Origin: Nisaea sp.
GTDB lineage: Bacteria; Pseudomonadota; Alphaproteobacteria; Thalassobaculales; Thalassobaculaceae
DNA length: 64,000 nt
Assembly (NCBI RefSeq): GCF_034670185.1
Contig: NZ_JAXMNY010000003.1
Span: forward strand, 62,001 to 126,000
Direction of reading: 5' to 3'
This document shows positions 19,328-27,606 of this stretch, in pieces. Both the position numbers and the translations under genes were made by a program. Positions within the stretch are counted from its first letter, which is position 1; every line of letters starts with the position of its first letter. Under the pieces are notes generated by a model. It was given only the letters and a program-made list of their open reading frames with translations, had not been told where the DNA came from and searched no databases.

Positions 19328-19740
19328 GTGACACCACAGCGAAACCGATTGTCATGGTGGTTGCCGTCGGCCTGATCGATGCGGACGGACGTATATTGCT
19401 GGCACAGCGTCCCGAGGGCAAATCCATGGCCGGGCTCTGGGAGTTCCCGGGAGGTAAAGTGGATCCGGGAGAAAGTCCCGAGGACGCGCTGATCCGGGAG
19501 TTGCAGGAAGAGCTCGGCATCGACACGAAGGAGAGCTGCCTGGCGCCCTTTACCTTCGCGTCACATGCCTATGAGGATTTCCACCTGCTGATGCCGCTCT
19601 ATCTCTGTCGCCGCTGGTGGGGAGATATCACGCCGCAAGAAGGGCAGGCGGTCAAATGGGTGCGTCCGATGCGTCTGAAGGACTACCCGATGCCGCCGGC
19701 CGATGTGCCCTTGGTGGCGATGCTGCAGGATTATCTCTGA
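19324..19740 (+). CDS. mutT: MutT-type 8-oxo-dGTP pyrophosphatase (Nudix)
   Basis: MutT hydrolyses 8-oxo-dGTP to keep oxidised guanine out of DNA. The 138-residue protein has the full Nudix box within GGKVDPGESPEDALIREL plus the adjoining QEELGI, the MutT-type WEFPGGK before it, and the LAQRPEGKSMAGLW segment typical of this subgroup. Overlap of ATGA with the GNAT gene implies coupled translation. This is the last gene before two convergent minus-strand genes. Confidence 0.92.
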   Translation: MSDTTAKPIVMVVAVGLIDADGRILLAQRPEGKSMAGLWEFPGGKVDPGESPEDALIRELQEELGIDTKESCLAPFTFASHAYEDFHLLMPLYLCRRWWGDITPQEGQAVKWVRPMRLKDYPMPPADVPLVAMLQDYL

Positions 19741-19780
19741 GCCAAATCAGCCCCGCCCGACCCAAGTCAGCCCCGCCCGA
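19741..19780. repeat. 20-bp tandem duplication spanning the 3' end of an SDR gene
   Basis: Two adjacent 20-base units (19741-19760 and 19761-19780) differ at two positions; the shared part contains TCAGCCCCGCCCGA. The right-hand unit contains the stop codon of the minus-strand SDR gene (19767-19769), so the gene's last codons and stop are duplicated just downstream of it. Confidence 0.75.
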
Positions 19781-20531
19781 CAAAGGGCATCTTGGTTGCC
19801 ATCACCGTCATGAACTGGACGTTCGCGTCGAGCGGCATGCGGGCGATATGGACCGCCGAGCTGGCCACATGTTCCACATCCATGCGCGGTTCGATCATCA
19901 TCGAGCCGTCCGCTTGCGGCACGCCTTCGCCCTTGACCATGCGCTCGGTCATCGGCGTCACCGCATTGCCGATATCGATCTGACTGCAGACGATGTCGAA
20001 GGCGCGGCCATCGAGGGAGATCGATTTCGTCAACCCGGTGATGGCGTGTTTGGTGGAGGTGTAGGGCGCTGAATTCGGCCGCGGCGTATGGGCTGAAATC
20101 GAGCCGTTATTGATGATCCGTCCGCCCTGGGGCTTCTGGGCTTTCATCATCGCCATGGCGCGCTGGGCGCACAGGAATGAGCCCGTCAGGTTGACGTCGA
20201 CCACGGCCTGCCATTGCTCGACGGTCAGCTCGTCCATCGGGATCGCCGGTGTGCCCATCCCGGCATTGTTGAACAGCAGGTCGAGCCGGCCGAAAGTCTT
20301 TTTCAGTGCATCGAAAAGTGCATCGACCTCGGCCACCTTGCCGATATCCGCCGGCACCGCGCGCATTGCCCCGCCGCCTTCATGGGCCATCGATGCGGTT
20401 TCCTCTAGCGGCTCCAGCCGGCGGCCGGCGAGAACGACATTGTAGCCTTCTTTCTGGAATGCCAGTGCGACTGCACGACCGACACCTGTTCCGGCTCCGG
20501 TTACGAGTGCGGTTTTTCCACTCCCCGACAT
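19767..20531 (-). CDS. Short-chain dehydrogenase/reductase
   Basis: A 254-residue classical SDR with [16 protein letters not shown] for NAD(P) binding, [11 protein letters not shown] (the NNAG motif), and a catalytic region [23 protein letters not shown] containing Ser, Tyr and Lys in YxxxK spacing. [10 protein letters not shown] after strand 2 suggests a preference for NADPH. The late portion ([30 protein letters not shown]) is common in an alphaproteobacterial group annotated only as SDR oxidoreductase. The substrate is unknown. It converges on mutT and is followed upstream by an exported unknown, 88 bases away. Confidence 0.9.
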   Translation of the reverse strand: MSGSGKTALVTGAGTGVGRAVALAFQKEGYNVVLAGRRLEPLEETASMAHEGGGAMRAVPADIGKVAEVDALFDALKKTFGRLDLLFNNAGMGTPAIPMDELTVEQWQAVVDVNLTGSFLCAQRAMAMMKAQKPQGGRIINNGSISAHTPRPNSAPYTSTKHAITGLTKSISLDGRAFDIVCSQIDIGNAVTPMTERMVKGEGVPQADGSMMIEPRMDVEHVASSAVHIARMPLDANVQFMTVMATKMPFVGRG

Positions 20532-20619
20532 TTTTTTCCTCCCATTTTATTCGTTTGAGAGCGGGAGTGTGTCGCGCGTGGGGCGGCTTGGCACGCGGAA
20601 AAACGTAAAGGCTGTCGTG

Positions 20620-21291
20620 TCAGCTCGGATCGGGTTCCCGCTCGTCTGCGGGGATCTCCGGCAGGAAGGGACTGATCATGAGGTCCGGGTCCTGCGGCTC
20701 TTTGCCTGTGGGTTCCACGCTCGCGTCCCGATAGAGCCGGTTACGGGTCTCGTTCAGCTTCATGGCAAGATAATTCCCGTCGGCCCGGGTCATCTCCAGA
20801 AGCCGGTTCTTCAATTCGATCTCGATGTTATGCACTTCCTCGATCGATGCCTTTGTCGCGGGCATTTTCTCAAGCCTATCGGTTGTCTCCTTGATCCAGT
20901 CGATGGATTTTTGCCGCGTTTGCTGCGCTTCGAGAACCAGTACCGAGAGGCGGTCGAGGATGTATCCGATCTGTTCTGAGTTCTGGTTTCCACAATAGGG
21001 GATCAACTTTTTCAGGTAGTCGAAATCTTCCTGGGCCAGCTCGTGGAGCTTTTTCGTGAAGTAGGTGAATTCCAGGTTTTCGACCGCCATGCCGCCTTTC
21101 AGCCGGGCCAGAATATTGATGGGCGCATTGCCGCCCGGGATTTTCGAGCAGTCTTCGTCGTTGACGTCCTTCGGGGGCTCATCCGGCTGCGCTTCCTGCG
21201 CTCCGGCCAAATGCAGCGCGAAAAACTGCAGGCACAGCGCCGCCAGGATCGCGAGGACAGCCATGCGGGCCGATTTCCCGTAGCTGGTCAT
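20620..21291 (-). CDS. Hypothetical exported protein
   Basis: I do not recognise this 223-residue protein. It begins with a clear signal peptide (MTSYGKSARMAVLAILAA then a hydrophobic run ending HLAGAQ). The mature part is mostly charged and helical (for example FTYFTKKLHELAQEDFDYLKKL and VEPTGKEPQDPDL near the end), with only two cysteines (in DCSKIPGG and PYCGNQN), which could form a disulphide in the periplasm. The C-terminus is proline/acid-rich. It diverges from the gamma-glutamyltransferase gene. Confidence 0.7.
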   Translation of the reverse strand: MTSYGKSARMAVLAILAALCLQFFALHLAGAQEAQPDEPPKDVNDEDCSKIPGGNAPINILARLKGGMAVENLEFTYFTKKLHELAQEDFDYLKKLIPYCGNQNSEQIGYILDRLSVLVLEAQQTRQKSIDWIKETTDRLEKMPATKASIEEVHNIEIELKNRLLEMTRADGNYLAMKLNETRNRLYRDASVEPTGKEPQDPDLMISPFLPEIPADEREPDPS

Positions 21292-21403
21292 TGGAACATC
21301 ACCCTTTCTGACGTCCGAATTGCTTTTTACATACCATCGATATCACACTCAGGGTGTCGCACCCTCTTGCGGCAATGCAACCTTCATGCCCGGAGTACTT
21401 CTG

Positions 21404-22981
21404 ATGAGCGTTCCCGCTTCCGTTGCCGCGTTCGAGCGGACCTACGAGACATGGCAATCGGACAAGCCAGCGGCAACCGGTGCGCGCGGTGCCGTGGCCT
21501 CTCAGAATGTCGAAGCGGCCGCCGTCGGGCAATCAATCCTCAAGGACGGCGGCAACGCCATGGACGCGGCAATCGCGACGGCCTTTGCCCTGACCGTCGC
21601 CGAGCCCTGGATGAGCGGTCTTGGCGGTGGCGGCTACATCACGCTGTATTCGGCGAAGGAAAAGGCGGTCCGGGTCGTGGATTTCGCCATGAAGTCCGCC
21701 AAGGGGCTGAACCCGGCTGATTATCCGCTGGCCGAGGGTACCGGCGCCGATCTCTTCGGCTGGCCTGCCGTAGTGGATGACCGGAACGTGAACGGCCCCT
21801 ATTCGATTGCGGTCCCCGGTTCGGTCGCCGGTTATGCGCTGGCGATGGAGAAATACGGCACGAAGAGCCTGGCCGATGTCATCGCGCCTGCTGCCGCCCT
21901 CGCGCGGCGCGGGCACCGGGTGACCTGGTGGACCATGTTGATGTGTGGCGCCGATATGCCCGCGCTGCAGAAAAGCCCGGCGACGGCGGAAACCTGGCTG
22001 CCGGGAGGCTTCCCGCCGGCGATGGGCGCGGACCCGGCACCGAAATTCCTGAAACTCGGCAAGCTCGCCGATACGCTTGAAGAACTCGCCCGGGATGGGG
22101 CCGACAGTTTCTATCGCGGCGCCATCGGGGAGCGCATTACCAGGGATGCCGAGCGCTTGGGCTCCTCCGTCCGGATGGCGGATCTGGAGGCCTATGAGGC
22201 GGAAATCCAGGAGCCGCTGTCGATGACGCGCGGTGAGGCGACCTATCATGTGCCGGGTGGTCTGACCGCCGGTCCGAGCTTCGTCGATGCACTGAAAGAT
22301 TTGCCGGCCTTCTCTGGTGAGGCACCGGACGCGGACACCTATGCCGCCTATGCCCGCACCCTGAAGGCCTCCTACGAGTACCGGATGGAAAATCTCGGCC
22401 ATGCCGGGGATCACGGCGACCGGAGCTGCACCAGCCATATCGCCGCCGCCGATGCCGAGGGCAATATCGTCATGATCACGACGACGCTGCTGTCGCGCTT
22501 CGGCAGCCGGGTGCTGTTCCCGGAAACCGGCATCATGATGAATAACGGCATCAACTGGTTCGATCCGCGCCCGGGCCGTCCGAACTCGCTGAAGCCGGAC
22601 ACCAAGCCGCTCTGCAACATGGTCCCGGCTGTGGTGACGAAGGACGGCAAGCCCTGGTTCGGTTTCGGCGCCTCCGGTGGCCGCAAGATCATGCCGGCCG
22701 TCTACCAGCTCTGTTCCTTCGTCAACGATTTCGGCATGGACATGGAGACCGCACTCAACCAGCCGCGGGTTGATCTGGGCGCCATAGACACAATCTATGC
22801 CGATGCCCGTCTGGATGCGGCAACCATGGACAAGCTGAAAGCCGTGGCGCCGACCGAAAGCTGGCCGCCGACCACCTACCCGATCATGTATGCCTGCCCG
22901 CTGGGCGCCATGGTCTCGGAAGACGGTGTTTCGGCGGCGGCGCATCCGATGGTGCCGCTCGCGGCCGCATTGTCGGCCTAG
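21404..22981 (+). CDS. ggt: Gamma-glutamyltransferase family protein
   Basis: The family cleaves or transfers gamma-glutamyl groups, as in glutathione, after autocatalytic processing. The 525-residue product shows AVASQNVEAAAVGQSILKDG and GGNAMDAAIATAFALTVAEP near the N-terminus, SGLGGGGYITLY, and the processing site SCTSHIAAADAEGN, where Thr343 is the predicted nucleophile. NNGINWFDP and the GASGGRKIMPAVYQ loop follow. No signal peptide is seen, so it is predicted cytoplasmic, unlike E. coli Ggt. The ATG at 21404 has GGAG 8 bases upstream; 21386 is an alternative. The substrate may be other than glutathione. Its stop codon lies inside a tandem repeat. Confidence 0.9.
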   Translation: MSVPASVAAFERTYETWQSDKPAATGARGAVASQNVEAAAVGQSILKDGGNAMDAAIATAFALTVAEPWMSGLGGGGYITLYSAKEKAVRVVDFAMKSAKGLNPADYPLAEGTGADLFGWPAVVDDRNVNGPYSIAVPGSVAGYALAMEKYGTKSLADVIAPAAALARRGHRVTWWTMLMCGADMPALQKSPATAETWLPGGFPPAMGADPAPKFLKLGKLADTLEELARDGADSFYRGAIGERITRDAERLGSSVRMADLEAYEAEIQEPLSMTRGEATYHVPGGLTAGPSFVDALKDLPAFSGEAPDADTYAAYARTLKASYEYRMENLGHAGDHGDRSCTSHIAAADAEGNIVMITTTLLSRFGSRVLFPETGIMMNNGINWFDPRPGRPNSLKPDTKPLCNMVPAVVTKDGKPWFGFGASGGRKIMPAVYQLCSFVNDFGMDMETALNQPRVDLGAIDTIYADARLDAATMDKLKAVAPTESWPPTTYPIMYACPLGAMVSEDGVSAAAHPMVPLAAALSA

Positions 22982-23032
22982 CCCAAGTCGGCCTAGCCCA
23001 AGTCGGTCTGGCCCAAGTCGGTCTGGCCTAAG
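22973..23032. repeat. Four-copy 15-bp tandem repeat over the ggt stop codon
   Basis: Units at 22973, 22988, 23003 and 23018 read TCGGCCTAGCCCAAG twice, then TCGGTCTGGCCCAAG and TCGGTCTGGCCTAAG. The first unit contains the last two codons and the TAG of ggt. As the unit is five codons long, the second copy repeats the stop in frame. This looks like slipped-strand expansion of the gene's 3' end. Confidence 0.85.
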
Positions 23033-23102
23033 CCGCCGCGATCGGGCTCAATGCATTGATTGCGGCGCGCACTGATGTGCCCGCACACGCCGGGGATAAG
23101 AG

Positions 23103-24419
23103 ATGGCAGGTCGGGTGGCGAGGCAACGTCTGCTGGTGGCAGAACGGCAGGGACTGAAACTGGCGGTCGTCTGCCGGACTGCCGCGGTGGCTTTTGGCAT
23201 GCTCTGGCTGACGGTCGGCTGGAACCTCGCCGGATTCGTGCCCAGCCCGATGGCCATGACGGCGCTCGCCCTGTTCGGTGTGATCGGCGTTGCAAGTTAT
23301 ACGGTGATCGGCACGCGGTACGAGCGGTGGTGGCTGAAATATGCCCTGTACGCGATTGACATCCTCGCGGTCTGTGCCGTCTTCGTCGTTATCCCGGTCA
23401 GCCGGTTTGCGCCGGAATTGCCGCAGGTGTTGGCTTTCCGAGCCTTCGGCGTCCATTACCTGTTCCCGCTGGTCGCCATGGCGTGCCTGACTCTGTCCTG
23501 GCGCCTGGTGGCCTGGTCCGGTGTGATCGCCGTCGCTGGCTGGTGGGCCGCCTTCGGTCTCGCCATTGCCAACATGGAACAGCGGCTTTCCTGGCGCGAC
23601 CTGCCGGCCGAGCCGACGGCAGACGCGTATTTGAAAGTGTTCCTCTCCCCGGATTTCGTCGGCTATGGGAGCCGTCTCCAGGAAACCGTCCTTCTGATGA
23701 TCGCGGCCGTCATTCTTGCGCTTGCGGTTTACCGTGCGCGTTGCGTTTTCGTGGCCCAGGTGGAAGCCGAGCAGGCACGAGAGCGAGCGGTCCGGACATT
23801 CGGCCGGTTTGTTCCCGAAACCATCGCCGAACGACTTGCCTCGAATCGGGGGGCTCTTGCGCCACAGGTCCGGCACGGGGTGGCGCTGGTGCTCGATATC
23901 GAGAATTTCACTGCCTATGCCGATGGCCGCCCGCCGGAGGAGGTCATCGAAACGCTGGGCGCTTTCCTCGCCCGCTCCGCCGAGGCGATTTCGAGGCGGG
24001 AAGGGGTGGTGATCAGCTTTACTGGCGACGGCCTGCTCGCCGCCTTCAACACGCCTCTGGAGATCCGCCAGCCAGAGCGGGCCGCGCTGGATGCCGCGTC
24101 GGACCTATTGAAATGCGCCGCGGCGGCCGGGTTCCGGGTCCGTATCGGCCTCGCCGCCGGCCAGATCGCCTCGGGCCGCGTCGGCTCTGAGCGGCGGCAG
24201 GCTTTCACCATCTATGGCGATACGGTGAACCGGGCGGCCCGGTTGGAAGTTCTGGCGAAGGATGTCGGCGCGACCGTGCTGGCCGATGCCGGTGTGGCGG
24301 GGAAAGCAAGGCCGGACGATCTGCTGAAGCCGCTCGGCGAACAAAAAATCCGCGGCTTCGAAGCCCCGCTGGCGGTCTGGTCGAAACAGGTGACGGCTTT
24401 GCCGGGCGCGGCGGGTTAA
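23103..24419 (+). CDS. Membrane-anchored class III adenylate/guanylate cyclase
   Basis: It probably makes cAMP or another cyclic nucleotide. The 438 residues have about six hydrophobic segments in the first 215 (e.g. DILAVCAVFVVIPVS, VLLMIAAVILALAVY), a short coiled linker, a FGRFVPETIAERL signature, and a C-terminal cyclase domain with metal-binding Asp265 (LVLDIENFTAY) and Asp309 (SFTGDGLLAAF), 44 residues apart as expected, and FTIYGDTVNRAARLE. The residue usually occupied by the adenine-specifying Lys (KxxGD) is Ser here, so nucleotide specificity is uncertain. The stop overlaps the convergent DUF2268 gene by 4 bases. Confidence 0.88.
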   Translation: MAGRVARQRLLVAERQGLKLAVVCRTAAVAFGMLWLTVGWNLAGFVPSPMAMTALALFGVIGVASYTVIGTRYERWWLKYALYAIDILAVCAVFVVIPVSRFAPELPQVLAFRAFGVHYLFPLVAMACLTLSWRLVAWSGVIAVAGWWAAFGLAIANMEQRLSWRDLPAEPTADAYLKVFLSPDFVGYGSRLQETVLLMIAAVILALAVYRARCVFVAQVEAEQARERAVRTFGRFVPETIAERLASNRGALAPQVRHGVALVLDIENFTAYADGRPPEEVIETLGAFLARSAEAISRREGVVISFTGDGLLAAFNTPLEIRQPERAALDAASDLLKCAAAAGFRVRIGLAAGQIASGRVGSERRQAFTIYGDTVNRAARLEVLAKDVGATVLADAGVAGKARPDDLLKPLGEQKIRGFEAPLAVWSKQVTALPGAAG

Positions 24420-25108
24420 GCCGCGAGTTTGGCGAGTGCCGGTTTGAAGTCGGTGCTCGGTATGTCCAGAAGACCGGATGCTCTGAGGTCCGGATGGTCT
24501 TCGAGATATTGGCCGACGATTTCGTATCCGAGCGTATAGCCCAGCCAGCGAGGCATTGTCCCGGATGCGAACATCCACTCATACATGCTGATTTTCTCCT
24601 GCCTGTAGCCAGCTCTCTTGTTGAAATCATCCATCGCTTGCGGGATGTATCTCTGGAACTCTGTCTTCGGTATCGCCTGCTCCCACGGTTCAGGGCTATT
24701 GCCGAAAAGCTCTTGGACAAAACGTCCGGCAAATCCCTCGCAGATTAAGTGATCACCGAGAGACTCCGGGCCGCCTACAGATCGGAACCGCATGACATGG
24801 TTCATCTCATGCGCAATCATTCGGGCTAGAGGTTCCCCGAGGTTTTCGTCGAGTTTCGGGTGCTCCGGGGCTAGCCAGAGTGTGACGAGGTCTTCGTTCC
24901 CGTATCCCACATGACCACGTTCCGGAATGACGGAGCTGTTCCAGACGGCCTCGACCAAGATATCGACGGCGGGCGGCTCGCATACTTTCGAAATGCGCGG
25001 ATAGACGTCTTCCAGTGCCGCTTCGACATGTGGCTTCAACCTGTCGAGCTTGCCGCGCGCATTGACGTAATGGACATGCCAGTTCGCGGTTGCCTCGGTG
25101 CCGCTCAT
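24416..25108 (-). CDS. DUF2268-like putative zinc metalloprotease
   Basis: The 230-residue protein has a metalloprotease signature, MIAHEMNHVMRF, with His100-Glu101-x-x-His104. A downstream LICEGFAGRFVQELFG provides a candidate third zinc ligand (Glu). The layout matches DUF2268, predicted Zn-dependent proteases. There is no signal peptide, so cytoplasmic action is expected. Its ATG overlaps the stop of the Memo-AMMECR1 gene, so it is translationally coupled to an AmmeMemoRadiSam component. Whether it acts in the same process is inference. Confidence 0.75.
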   Translation of the reverse strand: MSGTEATANWHVHYVNARGKLDRLKPHVEAALEDVYPRISKVCEPPAVDILVEAVWNSSVIPERGHVGYGNEDLVTLWLAPEHPKLDENLGEPLARMIAHEMNHVMRFRSVGGPESLGDHLICEGFAGRFVQELFGNSPEPWEQAIPKTEFQRYIPQAMDDFNKRAGYRQEKISMYEWMFASGTMPRWLGYTLGYEIVGQYLEDHPDLRASGLLDIPSTDFKPALAKLAA

Positions 25109-26526
25109 CCCGCGTGCTCTCTCGTCTCGGGGCGATCCGCAAACGGCGCGCCGAAACTCTCCGTCGTATAGCGGAACACCCGCAGGCTGTCGGACCAGTG
25201 GTCCATCGGCAGCCCGGCCTTGCGCTTCAGGTTGCGGATAAAATCTTCCGCTTTCGGCAGGCCTTCCCAGACGCTCGGCAGGAACAGGCCGCGCTTGTTG
25301 CCCTCCTGCATTATCAGCCCGTCCACGTCCGGCCGCGCTTTGGACACCAGATCCTTCTCGCTGGTGAAGGGCAGGGCGTGCGGGGTGGAGAGGATGGAGA
25401 CGTGCAGGTCCGCTGTTGCCAGCTCCTCGGCCGTCAGCGGCGGGAAGCGGGGATCGCCGAAACCGGCCTTGTAGGCATTGGTCATGACATCCAGCAGCAG
25501 CGGCTGATGCGCGATCACGCTGCCGATGCAGCCGCGCAGCTTGCCGCCGATATTCACGGTAACGAAGCTGGCCCGCATGGCCGTCAGGCTGGGGGACAGG
25601 TTTTTGCCAAGCTGCGCGTCCGGCGGGCGGCCATGCTCGGCACCGAAGCGCAGGGCGAAGCGGGCGGCCTCAATCATCTGCTCCCGGTCGGCTTCCGGAA
25701 TCCGCGCGCTCCCGGCATATTCCATCGCCGCCGCGCCATAGCCGACCACCCGGTCCTTGGGACCATGCGTGTCGCCTGAATTGCGGGTGTCGAGTGCCGT
25801 CACCCGCATGTCCCGCCGCCGGGCGAGGCTGAGCGCACCGGCAATCGCCCGGTGCCCGCAGGCGCCTTTGCCGTCGATCTCTTCCAGCTTCAGCAGCTCG
25901 ATCCGCTGCATGGTGCTGGCGTCGAGCGTGCGGGCGCTGTCGTAATCGAGGAAATGGGACAGGTCGGAGGAGACCGAAATCAGTGTCTCGGGCCCGCCCC
26001 AGACCGCGTCGAGCGCCCGCGCCACCTCGCCCGCCCCGGCATCGCCGACCAGGATCGGCACGATCTCGAAATCGCCCAGCACCTGCTGCAGGAAGGGCAC
26101 ATGCACCTCAAGGCTGTGCTCCCCCTCGAACACCCGGTCGGAGACGTGGACGTTCGGCAGGGTCAAAAGCGTGCGCAGGGCATCCCAGGCAACCGGCACG
26201 GTGCCGAGCGGCGTCGCCCAGGCATCGGCACTGGTCGTCGCCAGCCCCTTGAACCCGACCCGGTGGGCCGGGCCGACGATAACCACGCGCTTGATGGTAT
26301 CGCGGCGTCTGGCGAGCGGCTTGAACGCGGTCCCGGCGATGGGGCCGGAAAAGACATAGCCTGCATGCGGCGAGATAATGATCTTCGCATCCGGCACCGG
26401 CGTCTCCGCCGCGCTGGTGAGGCACTGCGTGACGATGTTTTCCAGCGCGTCCGGTTCGGCCGGGTAGAAGGCACCGGCGACATGCGGCGCGCGGAGGGCG
26501 GTGGTTTTGGTCGATCCCTGTGTCAT
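25105..26526 (-). CDS. Memo-AMMECR1 fusion protein of the AmmeMemoRadiSam system
   Basis: The 473 residues join two families. Residues about 10-275 are a Memo (class III extradiol dioxygenase fold) domain: IISPHAGYVFSGPIAG, VVIVGPAHRVGFKG, VSSDLSHFLDYDSA and ALDTRNSGDTHGPKDRVVGY, retaining the His residues of the pseudo-metal site. Residues about 285-460 are an AMMECR1 domain: ASFVTVNIGGKLRGCIGS with LRGCIG being diagnostic. Together with the radical SAM gene at 27607 they form the AmmeMemoRadiSam set, usually three proteins and found across bacteria and archaea with unsettled function. It lies between an AEC transporter and a DUF2268 protease on the same strand. Confidence 0.92.
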   Translation of the reverse strand: MTQGSTKTTALRAPHVAGAFYPAEPDALENIVTQCLTSAAETPVPDAKIIISPHAGYVFSGPIAGTAFKPLARRRDTIKRVVIVGPAHRVGFKGLATTSADAWATPLGTVPVAWDALRTLLTLPNVHVSDRVFEGEHSLEVHVPFLQQVLGDFEIVPILVGDAGAGEVARALDAVWGGPETLISVSSDLSHFLDYDSARTLDASTMQRIELLKLEEIDGKGACGHRAIAGALSLARRRDMRVTALDTRNSGDTHGPKDRVVGYGAAAMEYAGSARIPEADREQMIEAARFALRFGAEHGRPPDAQLGKNLSPSLTAMRASFVTVNIGGKLRGCIGSVIAHQPLLLDVMTNAYKAGFGDPRFPPLTAEELATADLHVSILSTPHALPFTSEKDLVSKARPDVDGLIMQEGNKRGLFLPSVWEGLPKAEDFIRNLKRKAGLPMDHWSDSLRVFRYTTESFGAPFADRPETREHAG

Positions 26527-26565
26527 TGTTTGAATATAGGGACGGACTGGCGCGAACGGGAGGGG

Positions 26566-27504
26566 TTATTGCCCGATCAAATACTGCGCCAGCAACAGCG
26601 TCGCCGGCATCGTCACAAAGGACAGCGCGGTCTGGATCGTCACGATCCCGGCCATGGCCGGGGCGTCTCCGCCCATGGCGCGGGCCAGCGTGTAGGCGCC
26701 CGCTGCCGTTGGCGAGGCGCCGAACAGCATGGCGGCCAGGAACAGGGTGGGCTCCAGCCCGATGGCGTAACCCGCAAAGGCCATTGCGGCCGGGAACACG
26801 ATTATTTTGCCGGCGACGCAGAACACGGTCGCCTTGATATTGGTCGCCATGGCCCGGATCCGGATGTTGGCGCCGACGCAGAGCAGGACGATGGGCAGGG
26901 CGGCGGCACCGAGGATTGTCGTCATGTCGGTCAGGACCGGCACCTCGGTCCAGCCCATGAAGTTGAACACCAGGCCGAGCCCGATGGCGAGCAGCAGCGG
27001 GTTGCGCGCCAGATCCCGGAAAATCGCCGCCGTCAGGCTGCCGCCGTCCTTTTCGGCCAGCGCGGTTGCCATCAGGCAGACAACCACCACATTGGTGACA
27101 GGGATCAGCAGGGCTGTGACAAGCGCTGCGGTGCCGAGGATTTCGGCGCCGAAGACCTGCTCCCCAACGGCCAGCGCGATGAAGGTGTTGTGCCGGGAGC
27201 AGCCCTGCAGCACGGAGGTCCAGAGCGGCCGCTCCGTGCGGAACAGGAAGAACAGCAGCAGAGAGAACAGCACCGCTGCGCCGAACCCGCTATAGACCGC
27301 GACCGCCAGCCCGCCCAGATGCACGCCGGAAAAATCGATGGTGGCGATCTTGTTGAACAGCAGGCAGGGAAACAGCACCCAGTAGACCAGCTTGTCGTTC
27401 AGGTTCCAGAATTCCAGGCTCGGAATACCGCCCCGGCGCAGTAGGTGGCCGAGAACGATCAGCAGGAAGATCGGCGCGATGGGCAGAATGAGGGTGGTGA
27501 ACAA
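26566..27504 (-). CDS. AEC (auxin efflux carrier) family transporter
   Basis: A 312-residue integral membrane protein with about ten hydrophobic segments, typical in length and pattern for AEC permeases: LPIAPIFLLIVLGHLLRRGG at the start, GCSRHNTFIALAVGEQVFG, a central charged loop, and GASPTAAGAYTLARAMGGD near the end. AEC members export or import small carboxylates and related compounds. The frame stays open far upstream, but that part is antisense to the radical SAM gene. The TTG at 27504 gives the usual family length, with no convincing ribosome binding site, so the start is uncertain. It is first in a unit with the Memo-AMMECR1 fusion (39 bases downstream). Confidence 0.85.
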   Translation of the reverse strand: MFTTLILPIAPIFLLIVLGHLLRRGGIPSLEFWNLNDKLVYWVLFPCLLFNKIATIDFSGVHLGGLAVAVYSGFGAAVLFSLLLFFLFRTERPLWTSVLQGCSRHNTFIALAVGEQVFGAEILGTAALVTALLIPVTNVVVVCLMATALAEKDGGSLTAAIFRDLARNPLLLAIGLGLVFNFMGWTEVPVLTDMTTILGAAALPIVLLCVGANIRIRAMATNIKATVFCVAGKIIVFPAAMAFAGYAIGLEPTLFLAAMLFGASPTAAGAYTLARAMGGDAPAMAGIVTIQTALSFVTMPATLLLAQYLIGQ

Positions 27505-27606
27505 GGAGCGGTCCCGGGTTTGGGGAAGCGGTCGAAAACGGGGCGGAGTATAGTGCGTTAGGTGTCCGGGCGAGAACCCGGCGAGAGAACATTGCTGGTG
27601 AGCGAT

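Noticed and set aside
21533..22945. 470-codon minus-strand open frame
   Set aside because: It is antisense to the gamma-glutamyltransferase gene and has shadow-type composition.
25852..27444. 530-codon plus-strand open frame
   Set aside because: It is antisense to the Memo-AMMECR1 and AEC genes; its composition (rich in Arg, Gly, Gln, His) is typical of a shadow frame.
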